A DNA stretch of 64,000 bases from Butyrivibrio hungatei (GCF_900101605.1 NZ_FMUR01000004.1:124001-188000), one strand, 5' to 3'. Positions 25,150-34,711 are shown, counted from the stretch's first letter. Numbers and translations are program-made. The notes: generated by a model from the letters alone, not told the origin.

Positions 25150-27264
25150 TCAATTATTCTTCTCGAGTTCGTCCTTATTGCATACAAATCCGCAATCGGT
25201 ATTTGTACAAGCCAGCTTGCTGCTCTTTGCAACCATAAGACTTCCGCACTTTGGACATTTTGTCGAAACAGGTCTTGCCCAAGACATGAAGTCGCACTCC
25301 GGATTATCAATGCATCCGTAGAAAATACGTCCCTTTCTTGTGCGCTTCATAACAATATCTTTACCGCACTTAGGGCACTGAACACCAATCTTCTCATAAT
25401 AAGGCTTGGTATTCTTGCACTCAGGGAATCCGGGACAAGCAAGGAACTTACCGTGCGGTCCGTACTTAATAACGAGATTTCTTCCGCAAACTTCGCAGAT
25501 CTCATCCGTAACTTCGTCCTGAACCTGAATTTTCTCCATTTCCTTCTCTGCATCGGCAACAGCCTGATCAAGGTCGGGATAGAAGTTTCTGATAACAGTT
25601 TTCCACTTAACCTCACCGTCGGCGATTCCGTCAAGAAGTGATTCCATGTTGGAAGTAAAGTTTACATCAACAATCTGAGGGAAAGCGTCATTCATCATTT
25701 TATTGACAGCCTGTCCAAGCTCTGTGATGTAAAGGCTCTTATTTTCTTTTGTAATATAGTGTCTTGCAATGATCGTAGAGATTGTAGGTGCGTATGTACT
25801 TGGTCTGCCGATACCAAGAGCCTCCAGATCATGAACAAGAGAAGCCTCTGTATAATGAGGAGCCGGTTGCGTAAAGTGCTGGTCTTCCTCAAATGACTCA
25901 AATACAAGCTCAGAGTCCACATTAAGATTGGAAGAAATAACATTCTTCTCAACCTGATCGTCTTCGTCGGTATATACATTAAGGAAACCGTCGAATACAG
26001 TCTTTGATGCAGCCATTGTAAATCTGTGCTCTCCCGCATCAATCTTAACCGATGTCGTCTCATATTTTGCGGCAGCCATTCTGCTTGCCATGAATCTTCT
26101 CCATATGAGCTGATAGAGTCTGAACTGATCCTTTGAAAGGTATTCTTTTACCGTAACGGGATGTTTATCGATATACGAAGGTCTGATCGCTTCGTGTGCA
26201 TCCTGAATCTTAACATCCTGCTTCTTTGTTCCGGTGTTTGAAGCAAGATACTCATCACCGAAATTCTCGGAAATATATTTATTTGCAGTTGCGACAGCTT
26301 CATCCGAAACACGTGTGGAATCTGTTCTGAGGTAAGTGATAAGACCAACCGTTCCCTCTTTTCCAAGATCGATTCCTTCATAGAGCTGCTGAGCAACACG
26401 CATTGTCTTCTGTGTAGAGAAGTTGAGCGATTTTGATGCTTCCTGCTGAAGTGTTGATGTTGTAAAAGGAAGTGGTGCCTTCTTAGTTCTCTCACCCTTC
26501 TTTATATCCGTAACCTTGAACTTCTTGCCCTTAAGTGAAGCGCAGATTGCATCAAGATCGGCTTTGCTTTCTATTTCTTTCTTCTCATCGGTCGTTCCGT
26601 AGTAATGAGCCACGATAGGCTTCTTCTCGCCTTTTATCTTGAGATTGACATCAAGTGTCCAATACTCTTTGGGAATAAAAGAATCAATCTCTTCTTCCCT
26701 ATCCGCAATGATCCTAAGTGCAACCGACTGCACTCTTCCGGCACTTAAGCCTCTTTTTATCTTGGACCAGAGAAGCGGTGAAATGCTGTAACCAACCATT
26801 CGGTCAAGCACTCTTCTTGCCTGCTGTGCATCAACGAGATTCATATCAATGTCCCTTGGATGCTTCATTGCTTCCTTGACGGCATTCTTTGTGATCTCAT
26901 TGAATGTAACTCTCTGTATCTTAACATCCGATTCATTTAATTTAAGAGCCGAGATAAGGTGCCATGAAATAGCTTCACCCTCTCGGTCAGGGTCAGTTGC
27001 GAGATATACGCACTTGGCCTTCTTGACCTGTTTTCTGAGAGAAGCGAGTACATCGCCCTTTCCTCTGATTGTTATATATTTAGGTTCGAAGTCATTATTG
27101 ATGTCTACCCCCATCTGACTTCTCGGAAGATCTCTGACATGACCGTTACTTGCCGCAACTTCATATCCGGAACCCAAAAACTTCTTTATAGCTTTAACCT
27201 TTGTGGGTGACTCAACGATAAGAAGCGAATTTTTCTTATCCCCTGTACGCTTGCTACTTGCCAT
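25150..27264 (-). CDS. topA: DNA topoisomerase I
   Basis: Type IA topoisomerase that relaxes negative supercoils. The 704-aa protein has the TOPRIM domain (LLIVESPTKVKAIKKFLG and YLATDPDREGEAISWH), the active-site tyrosine in GLITYLRTDSTRVSDEA, and the gate motif IGRPSTYAPTISTI. Three four-cysteine zinc ribbons follow at the C terminus: CEVCGRNLV...CPGFPEC, CPKCGKDIV...CIDNPEC and CPKCGSLMV...CTNTDC. The length is normal for Firmicutes. Its promoter lies 72-100 bp upstream. Confidence 0.97.
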   Translation of the reverse strand: MASSKRTGDKKNSLLIVESPTKVKAIKKFLGSGYEVAASNGHVRDLPRSQMGVDINNDFEPKYITIRGKGDVLASLRKQVKKAKCVYLATDPDREGEAISWHLISALKLNESDVKIQRVTFNEITKNAVKEAMKHPRDIDMNLVDAQQARRVLDRMVGYSISPLLWSKIKRGLSAGRVQSVALRIIADREEEIDSFIPKEYWTLDVNLKIKGEKKPIVAHYYGTTDEKKEIESKADLDAICASLKGKKFKVTDIKKGERTKKAPLPFTTSTLQQEASKSLNFSTQKTMRVAQQLYEGIDLGKEGTVGLITYLRTDSTRVSDEAVATANKYISENFGDEYLASNTGTKKQDVKIQDAHEAIRPSYIDKHPVTVKEYLSKDQFRLYQLIWRRFMASRMAAAKYETTSVKIDAGEHRFTMAASKTVFDGFLNVYTDEDDQVEKNVISSNLNVDSELVFESFEEDQHFTQPAPHYTEASLVHDLEALGIGRPSTYAPTISTIIARHYITKENKSLYITELGQAVNKMMNDAFPQIVDVNFTSNMESLLDGIADGEVKWKTVIRNFYPDLDQAVADAEKEMEKIQVQDEVTDEICEVCGRNLVIKYGPHGKFLACPGFPECKNTKPYYEKIGVQCPKCGKDIVMKRTRKGRIFYGCIDNPECDFMSWARPVSTKCPKCGSLMVAKSSKLACTNTDCGFVCNKDELEKNN

Positions 27265-27335
27265 TGTTTAAATTATGCCCCTTCATATATATTAATTGTT
27301 AATTATGTTTGTTCCGCTTAAAACTCACGTTCTTA

Positions 27336-27364
27336 TTAATATACATTTTTAAAGTTTTCGTCAA
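27336..27364 (-). promoter_or_regulatory. Promoter of topA
   Basis: Minus strand TTGACG, 17 bp, TATTAA, 72 bp upstream of the topA start codon. Confidence 0.6.
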
Positions 27365-27383
27365 CCCCTTTAATAAATTATTA

Positions 27384-28541
27384 TCAATTTGCTGCCACCT
27401 TAACCTGCTTTGACAAATGATGAAGCGCCTTCTCCTCATACATCCTGTTGTCAACAAATTCCATGAAATCTTTGCCGTGCATTTCCATTTCCTTGCTGTA
27501 AACGGCAATGCCCGCACTCACCGAAAGATCCATCTTGCCGCGGTTGCTCCACTCAAAATCTTCAACAAGTTTTTTAACCTGATGAATTCTCTTTTCAATC
27601 TCGAGTTCATCGGTCATATGAGTTATAATGCAGAACTCGTCTCCACCATATCTTCCGACAACGTCCTTCTTGTCAAACGTCTCAAGAAGGATTGCCGCAA
27701 TTCCCTCAAGCACCTCATCTCCGACCTTATGTCCGAAGTTATCGTTTATAAGCTTAAAGTAATCAATATCTATCATGACGGCGCAGAAAGGATTCTCCGC
27801 ACTGTCAGCCATAGCTTTTCGTAGTGCCGCATCTATTCCTCTTCTGTTCACGGTTCCCGTCAGATAATCCATATGGATGTCTCTTCTCTGGACATAGATA
27901 AAAAGAACCATAAACGCAAATACGGAAGATGCGTAAGCAAAGTTTATATACGGGATAAAATACTGCAGGATCTCACCCGTAAGAACTATAGCCGGAAGCG
28001 CCTGAATCGGTGCTACGTACCACTTATGGATATAGTTCTTATATACAGTTATAAACGCAAAAATTATCGCACATGACATGATCTGCATAAAAAGTCTTAA
28101 CATATACAAACTTCCCCTCTCAAAACCCGTCTTATAGCTGATTAAAAACCATCCCTTTGACAGATGCGCATCAAGAGCAACAAGTATAAAGTTAAAGATC
28201 GCATAGATCATAATAGGGTTTATATATAAGTTTCGTCCGCTCCTGTCATCGGCGGTAACAAAACTGTCAATATATTTAATTGCGAATAGGAAGCTGAACG
28301 GATCCAGAGCATATATCAGATAACTTGTCAGCTTCGAAAGGAATATGAAGTTTCCGTCAGAAAGACTTACTATGTCTCTCACAGCGGAAACTCCGACCAA
28401 TATGGCCAGTATTCCGATCAATCTGATATAAGCTGCACTGGAATGAGACTTTCTGCCCCTCTCCTGGAAGAACAGTAACATAAGAGACAGAAACAATGTG
28501 TAAACATTAATCACAAAATCCCCTAAGAACGCCATATCCAT
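27384..28541 (-). CDS. Membrane-bound diguanylate cyclase (GGDEF protein)
   Basis: The 385-aa protein (start at 28541, after GGGGGATTTGCT) has about seven membrane helices in residues 1-210 and a C-terminal GGDEF domain with an intact active site (GRYGGDEFCIITH). It should make cyclic di-GMP, the signal that usually lowers motility. I see no RxxD product-inhibition site just before the GGDEF motif (the place reads DKKDVVG). The membrane half is a 7TM-type sensor without a recognisable ligand domain. It stands alone between hypB and topA and starts with its own 5' region of about 220 bp. Confidence 0.92.
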   Translation of the reverse strand: MDMAFLGDFVINVYTLFLSLMLLFFQERGRKSHSSAAYIRLIGILAILVGVSAVRDIVSLSDGNFIFLSKLTSYLIYALDPFSFLFAIKYIDSFVTADDRSGRNLYINPIMIYAIFNFILVALDAHLSKGWFLISYKTGFERGSLYMLRLFMQIMSCAIIFAFITVYKNYIHKWYVAPIQALPAIVLTGEILQYFIPYINFAYASSVFAFMVLFIYVQRRDIHMDYLTGTVNRRGIDAALRKAMADSAENPFCAVMIDIDYFKLINDNFGHKVGDEVLEGIAAILLETFDKKDVVGRYGGDEFCIITHMTDELEIEKRIHQVKKLVEDFEWSNRGKMDLSVSAGIAVYSKEMEMHGKDFMEFVDNRMYEEKALHHLSKQVKVAAN

Positions 28542-28766
28542 AGCAAATCCCCCTATTAGTTTAAGAAAACAACGTTTATTTGTTGCCAATATTTCCTAAA
28601 CAAAAACCCTTATACATTTTTACTACGGGGGTCTAATTTTTTCAAGACGTCTTAGTCATAATACACAAATGTCAGTGCAAGATTTGCGAGTATTGGTGCA
28701 GTTTTATGCATATTTTATAAAAATTCTCTAAACAATAACACGAGATATTATAAAGTTGCATCAATT

Positions 28767-29444
28767 TTAGTTACTGCTTGTAATTGCATTGTCTATATTT
28801 TCAGAAAGCCAGGCTATCCATTCATCGAAGCCCTCACCCGTCTTTGCGCATATAGGAATTATCTTGGCTTTCGGATTTCTCATCAGAACATATTCTTTGC
28901 ATTTTTCGAGGTCAAAATTAAAATATGGCATGACATCGATCTTATTGATCAAAACCACGTCGCATATAGAAAACATGAGGGGATACTTAAGAGGCTTGTC
29001 ATCTCCTTCAGGTACGGAGAGGATCATTGCATTCTTGGTACTTCCCGTATCAAACTCCGCGGGACATACAAGGTTCCCGACATTCTCAAGAACGGCAAAA
29101 TCAACGTCTTCAACTCCCAAAGCCCTAATTCCCTGCCTAGTCATGTCGGCATCAAGATGGCACATTCCTCCTGTGTGAAGCTGTATCGCCTTTACCCCGG
29201 TCTCTGCGATCTTAAGTGCGTCAACATCAGAGTCTATATCAGCCTCCATGACGCCAATACGGTATTTGTCCTTAAGTCTGGCGATCGTCTGTGAAAGAGT
29301 CGTCGTCTTTCCGGCTCCCGGTGACGACATAAGATTTAAAAGAAAAGTCTTGCTCTTTTTTAACTCTTCCCTTAACCTGTTCGCATCCTCATCGTTACTT
29401 TCAAAAATACTTCTCTCAAGATCTATAATTCTTACATTTCCCAT
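28767..29444 (-). CDS. hypB: Hydrogenase/urease nickel incorporation GTPase HypB
   Basis: HypB is a SIMIBI-class GTPase that delivers nickel to [NiFe]-hydrogenase or urease maturation. The 225-aa protein shows the P-loop MSSPGAGKTTT, the metal-binding pair in TGGMCHLDADMT, the NVGNLVCPAEFDTGS segment, and the guanine motif INKID. The N terminus lacks the His-rich nickel-storage tract. No hypA, other hyp gene, hydrogenase or urease gene is in the window, so this copy is isolated. It follows hemZ by 30 bp and may share its transcript. Confidence 0.93.
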   Translation of the reverse strand: MGNVRIIDLERSIFESNDEDANRLREELKKSKTFLLNLMSSPGAGKTTTLSQTIARLKDKYRIGVMEADIDSDVDALKIAETGVKAIQLHTGGMCHLDADMTRQGIRALGVEDVDFAVLENVGNLVCPAEFDTGSTKNAMILSVPEGDDKPLKYPLMFSICDVVLINKIDVMPYFNFDLEKCKEYVLMRNPKAKIIPICAKTGEGFDEWIAWLSENIDNAITSSN

Positions 29445-29474
29445 AAAATAAAACCTCCGTTTTTTAATTAAAAA

Positions 29475-30872
29475 TTATGAAAAAAGATCTTTCTTTCTCT
29501 GAATCATTTCATCGATCTGAGACATATAGAGTTTAACATCTTTAACATTATCGCATCTCTCAATTCTGCCGTCATATCCATAAACTCTTTTTGTTACGGT
29601 TCCCGCACCAAGTGCAACAATTGACTGAACTTCTTCATTAATGAGTATATTGTAGATTCCGGCTTTTCCGGGACGCGCATAACCCGTATTTTCAAAATTT
29701 CCGCTTATATTTTTCTGCCTGTACAGATAATACGGAGTAAGCCCCATTGAAAGAGCTCCCTCAGATGCAATCTTCATCATTTCTTCCGTATTTTTAATAG
29801 AAGAAAAGACATCACCTTTTTGTTCACCTTTAAGCTCCTTCTGCTTCAGAACTTCGGCAAGTTTGGAGCCTCTCTTGATCGCAAGCGAATGAACAGTAAG
29901 ATCGTCCGGAGCAAGTTTTTTTATCTCTTCCATTGTATATCTGACATCATCCGCAGTCTCATAAGGAAGGCCAAGGATAATATCCATGTTAATATTATCA
30001 AAACCTTCTTCTCTTGCCATATTATAAGAGTCCACAAGCTGGCTCACAGTGTGCCTTCTTCCGATAAGTTCAAGAGTCTTATCCCTCATGGTCTGAGGAT
30101 TTACAGAAATTCTGGTAACGCCCATCTTTTTCATGGTCGCAAGTTTTTCCCTAGTGATGGAATCGGGGCGTCCCGACTCAACCGTAAGCTCTTTTACCTT
30201 TGAAACATCAAGCTTATCGTAAACATATCCTAGAAGTCTCTCTATCTGCTCAGGAAGAAGCGTTGTGGGTGTTCCACCTCCGACATAGATAGTATCAAGC
30301 GTCTTGCCCTTGAAATTCTCGGAGACGTAATCAATTTCTTTCATTATGCATTCAAGATAGTCATCAACAATATCCGCATAGGAACATATCGGATATGATG
30401 TAAACGAACAGTAAAGACATGTCGTCGGACAAAAAGGAATACCGATATAAAGGCTGTAACCGTTGTCATAATCGATATTTTTTAATATCTCTTTTTCCCT
30501 GTGTGCAATCGAAAGACTGAGCGCGGTCTTCTCATCGCTCGTATAATAATTGTCCTTCATATATTTAAATATTTCTTCATCGCTCATGTCCTGTTCGATG
30601 AGATTCATAACGATTCGTGTAGGCCTTATACCCGTAAGATTTCCCCACGGAAGTTCTCTTTTTGTTTCAAGGCTTAACATCCTGTAAATATTCTTTTTAA
30701 GATCATTTTTGGATACGGAGACATCTATATCGTAAATCTTATCCCCTTCATCCGCTTCGTATTTCCCATCGGATGATACAATTACTTTTACATCCTCCGA
30801 AGGAAAAAAAGCTTTAAAAAGCGAATGAATATCATATCCGTATTTATCTTCCGTTGTAATAATCTTTATCAT
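29475..30872 (-). CDS. hemZ: Coproporphyrinogen dehydrogenase HemZ-type radical SAM protein
   Basis: The 465-aa protein has an N-terminal domain of about 150 residues and a HemN-like radical SAM core with the CxxxCxxC cluster in FCPTTCLYCSF, the TIYVGGGTPTTL motif, and NMDIILGLPYETADDV. This arrangement is that of HemZ, annotated as an oxygen-independent coproporphyrinogen III oxidase in anaerobic Firmicutes. HemN-family proteins include HemW, a heme chaperone, so the reaction is not certain. It begins upstream of hypB and downstream of the terminator at 30893. Confidence 0.85.
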   Translation of the reverse strand: MIKIITTEDKYGYDIHSLFKAFFPSEDVKVIVSSDGKYEADEGDKIYDIDVSVSKNDLKKNIYRMLSLETKRELPWGNLTGIRPTRIVMNLIEQDMSDEEIFKYMKDNYYTSDEKTALSLSIAHREKEILKNIDYDNGYSLYIGIPFCPTTCLYCSFTSYPICSYADIVDDYLECIMKEIDYVSENFKGKTLDTIYVGGGTPTTLLPEQIERLLGYVYDKLDVSKVKELTVESGRPDSITREKLATMKKMGVTRISVNPQTMRDKTLELIGRRHTVSQLVDSYNMAREEGFDNINMDIILGLPYETADDVRYTMEEIKKLAPDDLTVHSLAIKRGSKLAEVLKQKELKGEQKGDVFSSIKNTEEMMKIASEGALSMGLTPYYLYRQKNISGNFENTGYARPGKAGIYNILINEEVQSIVALGAGTVTKRVYGYDGRIERCDNVKDVKLYMSQIDEMIQRKKDLFS

Positions 30873-30892
30873 AAAAACACCCTGGTTAAAAA

Positions 30893-30919
30893 GAAAGAAT
30901 GCAAAAAACGCATTCTTTC
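30893..30919 (-). terminator. Intrinsic terminator after the apt-rel-hydrolase operon
   Basis: Minus strand GAAAGAATGC-GTTTTTT-GCATTCTTTC: a perfect 10-bp stem followed by TTTTTAACC, 68 bp after the stop of the hydrolase gene. Confidence 0.85.
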
Positions 30920-30986
30920 GTAAATTCCTATTTCATAAAAGAAAAATCTTTAAATATCTGAATTTCGGTAAATGGGTATGACCTGC

Positions 30987-31640
30987 TTAAGCATATGGAT
31001 TATACTCTTTCTCATGCCCGATCGTCGTTATATCCCCATGCCCCGGATAAACAATCGTCTCATCCGGAAGGACAAACAACTTTTCTCTGACAGATCTAAC
31101 AAGCTCACTCGTTGAACTTGTAGGGAAATCGGATCTGCCCACAGATTCTTCAAACAGTGTATCACCGCTTATAAGCACATTATCATCTTCTATATAATAG
31201 CAGCATCCTCCCGATGTGTGTCCGGGCGTTGCGATAAGCTTAAAAGAAAGCCCCGCAGCCTCGATGATATCACCGTCTTTATATGTAACATCCGGCTTAA
31301 TGCCGAAATTATTTCCAAAAGAAACGGAAAGGTTAAGATGAGGGTCGCTGCATATAGCAGCTTCCTTCTCATAACAACCAACCTTTGCTCCCGTAAGCTC
31401 CTTGAGCTCGGGAATTCCCATTATATGATCGAAATGTCCGTGCGTCAAAAGTATCAGATCGACTACGAGATCATTTTTTGATAATTCTTCAAATATTCTT
31501 TTTCCCGCATCCGCAGGATCGAAAACGACAACATGTTTCTTGCCGTTTTCATCGATTCTGTCCGCATCAAAAACAAAATAGCAATTTGTAGCTATCATTC
31601 CGAGCGTCAGCACACCGACCTGTATGTTATGCTTACTCAT
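30987..31640 (-). CDS. Metallo-beta-lactamase-fold hydrolase (glyoxalase II-like)
   Basis: The 217-aa protein has the full zinc set of the superfamily: THGHFDHIMG, ATPGHTSGGCCYY, ISGDTLFEESVGRSD and VYPGHGDITTIGHE. That matches the GloB/YcbL group of small thioester hydrolases; the substrate is not determined. Its start overlaps the rel stop by one base, so it is co-translated with rel, a pairing common in clostridia. Confidence 0.9.
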   Translation of the reverse strand: MSKHNIQVGVLTLGMIATNCYFVFDADRIDENGKKHVVVFDPADAGKRIFEELSKNDLVVDLILLTHGHFDHIMGIPELKELTGAKVGCYEKEAAICSDPHLNLSVSFGNNFGIKPDVTYKDGDIIEAAGLSFKLIATPGHTSGGCCYYIEDDNVLISGDTLFEESVGRSDFPTSSTSELVRSVREKLFVLPDETIVYPGHGDITTIGHEKEYNPYA

Positions 31641-33925
31641 CAGCCTGTCGTCCTTTCGATGTCGATTACGCTTTCGATCATTCTTATCTTATCTACAATT
31701 CCTCTAAGCTGTCCTCTTGAAGAAACCTTAAAGGACATTTCCATAGTCGCAAGTCCCTGCTTGCTTGTTCTTGTATTCATTGAAATGATATCAATATCTT
31801 TTTCCGTAAGTGCTCTGGAAATATCGGCCAAAAGACCGTTTCTGTTATTTGCAAATATCTTGATGGTAGCAACATATTTGCCGCCGCTCTGAGAATCGGA
31901 CTGCCATTTTGCTTCAATAAGCCTTGTTTTGTCCTCTTCCTGCATTTTAATAACATTGACGCAGTCTCTTCTGTGAATCGAAACTCCTCGGCCTCTTGTA
32001 ACAAAGCCGCATATCTCATCACCGGGAACCGGATTGCAGCACTTGGAAAATCTGACTGCAACATCATGAACGCCCTTGACGATAATTGCATTGTCGGAAC
32101 TCGAAACCTGAGGCGTTACATTTGACTCGGCAACAGCCGCAAGTACCTCTTCATCAGTCATGTTGCGCTTGTGATCTTTTTCTCCAAGCTCAAGCATCTT
32201 ATTGATGATCTGGCCCTCTTTTAGACCGCCGTGTCCAACAGCCGCAAGTACAGCATTCCAGTCATGGAATCCGTATTTATTGATAACTATAGCCTGAAAT
32301 TCAGGCTTTGATATTGCAAAAAGATCTATTCCCTTACTCTTACAATACTCAATGAGAAGTTCTCTTCCTTTTGCGATATTCTCTTCTTTAAGCTCATTTC
32401 TGAACCACTGATTGATCTTATTCTTGGTCGAAGTAGCCTTGGCGATCGCAAGCCAGTCTCTACTCGGCCCTCTTGAATTCTGGCTGGTGATAACCTCAAC
32501 TCTGTCGCCGTTCTGAATCTTGTAATCAATCGGAACGAGTTTACCGTTTACCTTGGCTCCTATCATCTTATTACCTACAGCAGAATGAACGCTGTACGCA
32601 AAGTCGATGGGCGTAGAGCCCGCCGGCAGATTCTTAACTTCTCCCGTGGGAGTAAAGCAATAAACATCCTCAGAAAAAAGATTAAGATCACTCTTTAAGA
32701 GGTTCATAAACTCCTGGTTGTCAGACATGTCCTGTTGCCATTCCAAGATCTGACGAAGCCATATCAGCTTCTCCTCTTCGCCGTTTTCAGCCTTACGTCC
32801 GTCTGAAGCTTCTTTATACTTCCAATGCGCAGCAATACCGTATTCGGCAGCTCTGTGCATATCATAAGTCCTTATCTGAATCTCAAAGGGCTGACCTGTC
32901 TGACCGATAAGTGTCGTATGAAGCGACTGATACATATTGGGCTTGGGCATAGCGATGTAATCTTTAAATCTTCCGGGAATCGGCTTATACATCTCATGAA
33001 TTACACCAAGTGCCGCATAACAATCCTTAACGGTTCCGACAATGATCCTTATTGCAAAAAGATCGTATATCTGATCGAGAGTCTTGTTCTGATTGCGCAT
33101 CTTTTTATATATACTGAAAAAATGCTTTACTCTGCCGTTAACTTCTCCCGAAATACCGGCATCGGCAATGGCCTCTCTTACTTTTACGCAAATATCCTCG
33201 ACATACTTTTCTCTCTCGTTTTTCCTTATGGCAACCTTCTCAACGAGATCGTAATAAATGTCGGGTTTAAGATATTTGAGCGAAAGATCGTCCAGCTCAA
33301 CCTTAATACGGCTGATACCGAGCCTTCCGGCAATAGGTGAATAAATATCAAGAGTTTCCTGAGCAATCCTCGACTGTTTTTCGGGAGGCATATGCTCAAG
33401 CGTGCGCATATTGTGAAGTCTGTCGGCAAGCTTGATAAGGATGACTCTGATATCTTTTGCCATAGCAAGGAACATCTTACGCAGGTTCTGAGCCTGCATA
33501 TCAATCTGTTCCTGAGTCTTGTTGCCCATATCACTGTTGGCATGAAGCTGCAAAGCAGTCAGTTTTGTAACACCGTCAACCAAAAGCGCAACATCGGCGC
33601 CAAAACTCTCTTCTATCTGTTCTTTGGTAAGTATGGTATCTTCAACGACGTCATGAAGCAGTCCCGCAGCTATAGTCTCTTTGTCCATTTCTAGATCTGC
33701 CAGTATTATGGCAACACAAAGAGGGTGAATTATATATGGTTCACCCGATTTTCTAAGCTGCTCCTTATGAGCTTCAGCCGCTTCCTGATACGCCTTTTCA
33801 ATTAGAGTAATGTCGTCGGACGGATGGTATTTTCTAACCCTCGCGATAAGTCCTTCATAAAGTTTGTCAGGCGATTGGAATTCCTCAATGGCTTCAATTT
33901 TTCCATCATCGAAGTCCTGTGGCAT
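31640..33925 (-). CDS. rel: Bifunctional (p)ppGpp synthetase/hydrolase Rel
   Basis: The 761-aa enzyme makes and degrades the stringent-response alarmone. The hydrolase HD domain has AAGLLHDVVEDT and KLADRLHNMRTL. The synthetase domain has MPKPNMYQSLHTTLIG and EYGIAAHWKYKE. These are followed by a TGS domain (YCFTPTGEVKNLPAGSTPID), a helical region, a Cys-containing zinc-finger-like segment (VRFSKCCNPVPGDEICGF), and an ACT domain at the C terminus. Both catalytic domains look intact. It lies 5 bp after apt. Rel and CodY both respond to GTP level, so the two regulators in this window are functionally linked. Confidence 0.97.
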   Translation of the reverse strand: MPQDFDDGKIEAIEEFQSPDKLYEGLIARVRKYHPSDDITLIEKAYQEAAEAHKEQLRKSGEPYIIHPLCVAIILADLEMDKETIAAGLLHDVVEDTILTKEQIEESFGADVALLVDGVTKLTALQLHANSDMGNKTQEQIDMQAQNLRKMFLAMAKDIRVILIKLADRLHNMRTLEHMPPEKQSRIAQETLDIYSPIAGRLGISRIKVELDDLSLKYLKPDIYYDLVEKVAIRKNEREKYVEDICVKVREAIADAGISGEVNGRVKHFFSIYKKMRNQNKTLDQIYDLFAIRIIVGTVKDCYAALGVIHEMYKPIPGRFKDYIAMPKPNMYQSLHTTLIGQTGQPFEIQIRTYDMHRAAEYGIAAHWKYKEASDGRKAENGEEEKLIWLRQILEWQQDMSDNQEFMNLLKSDLNLFSEDVYCFTPTGEVKNLPAGSTPIDFAYSVHSAVGNKMIGAKVNGKLVPIDYKIQNGDRVEVITSQNSRGPSRDWLAIAKATSTKNKINQWFRNELKEENIAKGRELLIEYCKSKGIDLFAISKPEFQAIVINKYGFHDWNAVLAAVGHGGLKEGQIINKMLELGEKDHKRNMTDEEVLAAVAESNVTPQVSSSDNAIIVKGVHDVAVRFSKCCNPVPGDEICGFVTRGRGVSIHRRDCVNVIKMQEEDKTRLIEAKWQSDSQSGGKYVATIKIFANNRNGLLADISRALTEKDIDIISMNTRTSKQGLATMEMSFKVSSRGQLRGIVDKIRMIESVIDIERTTG

Positions 33926-33930
33926 GTAAA

Positions 33931-34455
33931 TTACTTCCCTTCGTAGCTTATTGCAGAATCAAGTCTGTATTTGCTGAGTCTCTCTCTGCCCTTCAATCCC
34001 TTGAGTTCCATGAGAACAAGGATTCCGGCAACTTCACCGCCAAGCTTCTCAACAAGTTTGATCATGGCCTCAATTGTTCCGCCTGTAGCCATAAGATCGT
34101 CTACCAAAAGAACCTTCTGTCCCGGCTTGATAGCATCTTTATGAAGTTCAAGTACAGCCTTTCCATACTCAAGGTCATATTCAACTTCAATAGTTTCACA
34201 AGGAAGTTTTCCCTTCTTACGAACAGGAACAAGTCCCTTTCCTCTTGCATATGCAATGGGTGCACTGAAAATAAATCCTCTTGACTCAGCGCCCAAAACA
34301 ACATCAAAATCAAGATCCTTTACAAGGTCCATCATCTCATCGATCGCAAGTTTGAATCCGTCGGGATCCTGCAAAACCGATGTAATATCTCTAAACATGA
34401 TACCTTCTTCAGGAAAATTGGGAATGGTTCTGACGTAATCTTTTAATTCTTTCAT
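33931..34455 (-). CDS. apt: Adenine phosphoribosyltransferase
   Basis: Apt salvages adenine to AMP with PRPP. The 174-aa protein has the PRPP-binding motif VLLVDDLMATGGTIEAM, the N-terminal IPNFPEEGIMFRDIT, and GAESRGFIFSAPIAY. Length and motifs are standard. It is the first gene of the apt-rel-hydrolase operon, as in many Firmicutes. Confidence 0.97.
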   Translation of the reverse strand: MKELKDYVRTIPNFPEEGIMFRDITSVLQDPDGFKLAIDEMMDLVKDLDFDVVLGAESRGFIFSAPIAYARGKGLVPVRKKGKLPCETIEVEYDLEYGKAVLELHKDAIKPGQKVLLVDDLMATGGTIEAMIKLVEKLGGEVAGILVLMELKGLKGRERLSKYRLDSAISYEGK

Positions 34456-34522
34456 TGAATAGTCCTCTCTGAATTATGCACCAAACGTGCGTTATCACAT
34501 AAAAATAATTTTTCAACTTAAA

Positions 34523-34531
34523 ATTATATCA
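34523..34531 (-). promoter_or_regulatory. Extended -10 promoter of apt
   Basis: Minus strand TGATATAAT (TGn-TATAAT) about 68 bp before the apt start; no good -35 is visible. Confidence 0.45.
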
Positions 34532-34626
34532 CAAAATGCGGCTTTCCGCGAATATTGTTTATAGTTCGCAGGCTGTCTGAAGTAATTTTCTCATTTTTTT
34601 ATTTAGGATTATATTTTAATTGTCTT

Positions 34627-34658
34627 TTGTTAACCTTACTCCATTAATAGGTTGACAA
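34627..34658. promoter_or_regulatory. BirA biotin operator
   Basis: TTGTTAACC (34627-34635), 14 bp, GGTTGACAA (34650-34658) match the Firmicute BirA box TTGTTAACC-N14/15-GGTTAACAA with one difference. The right half contains the -35 of the bio promoter, so bound BirA-biotinyl-AMP would block transcription of bioYDA. Confidence 0.85.
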
Positions 34659-34680
34659 TCAAAATCCCCTATGCTCTAAT
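34652..34680 (+). promoter_or_regulatory. Promoter of the bioYDA operon
   Basis: Consensus -35 TTGACA (34652-34657), 17-bp spacer, -10 TCTAAT (34675-34680), 32 bp before the bioY start. The -35 lies inside the BirA operator. Confidence 0.8.
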
Positions 34681-34711
34681 TAGAGAGCCATTAAAAATAA
34701 AGGGGAATGCC

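Noticed and set aside
28542..28766. Cyclic di-GMP riboswitch before the GGDEF gene
   Set aside because: No GEMM consensus or convincing paired stems were found in this 225-bp gap.
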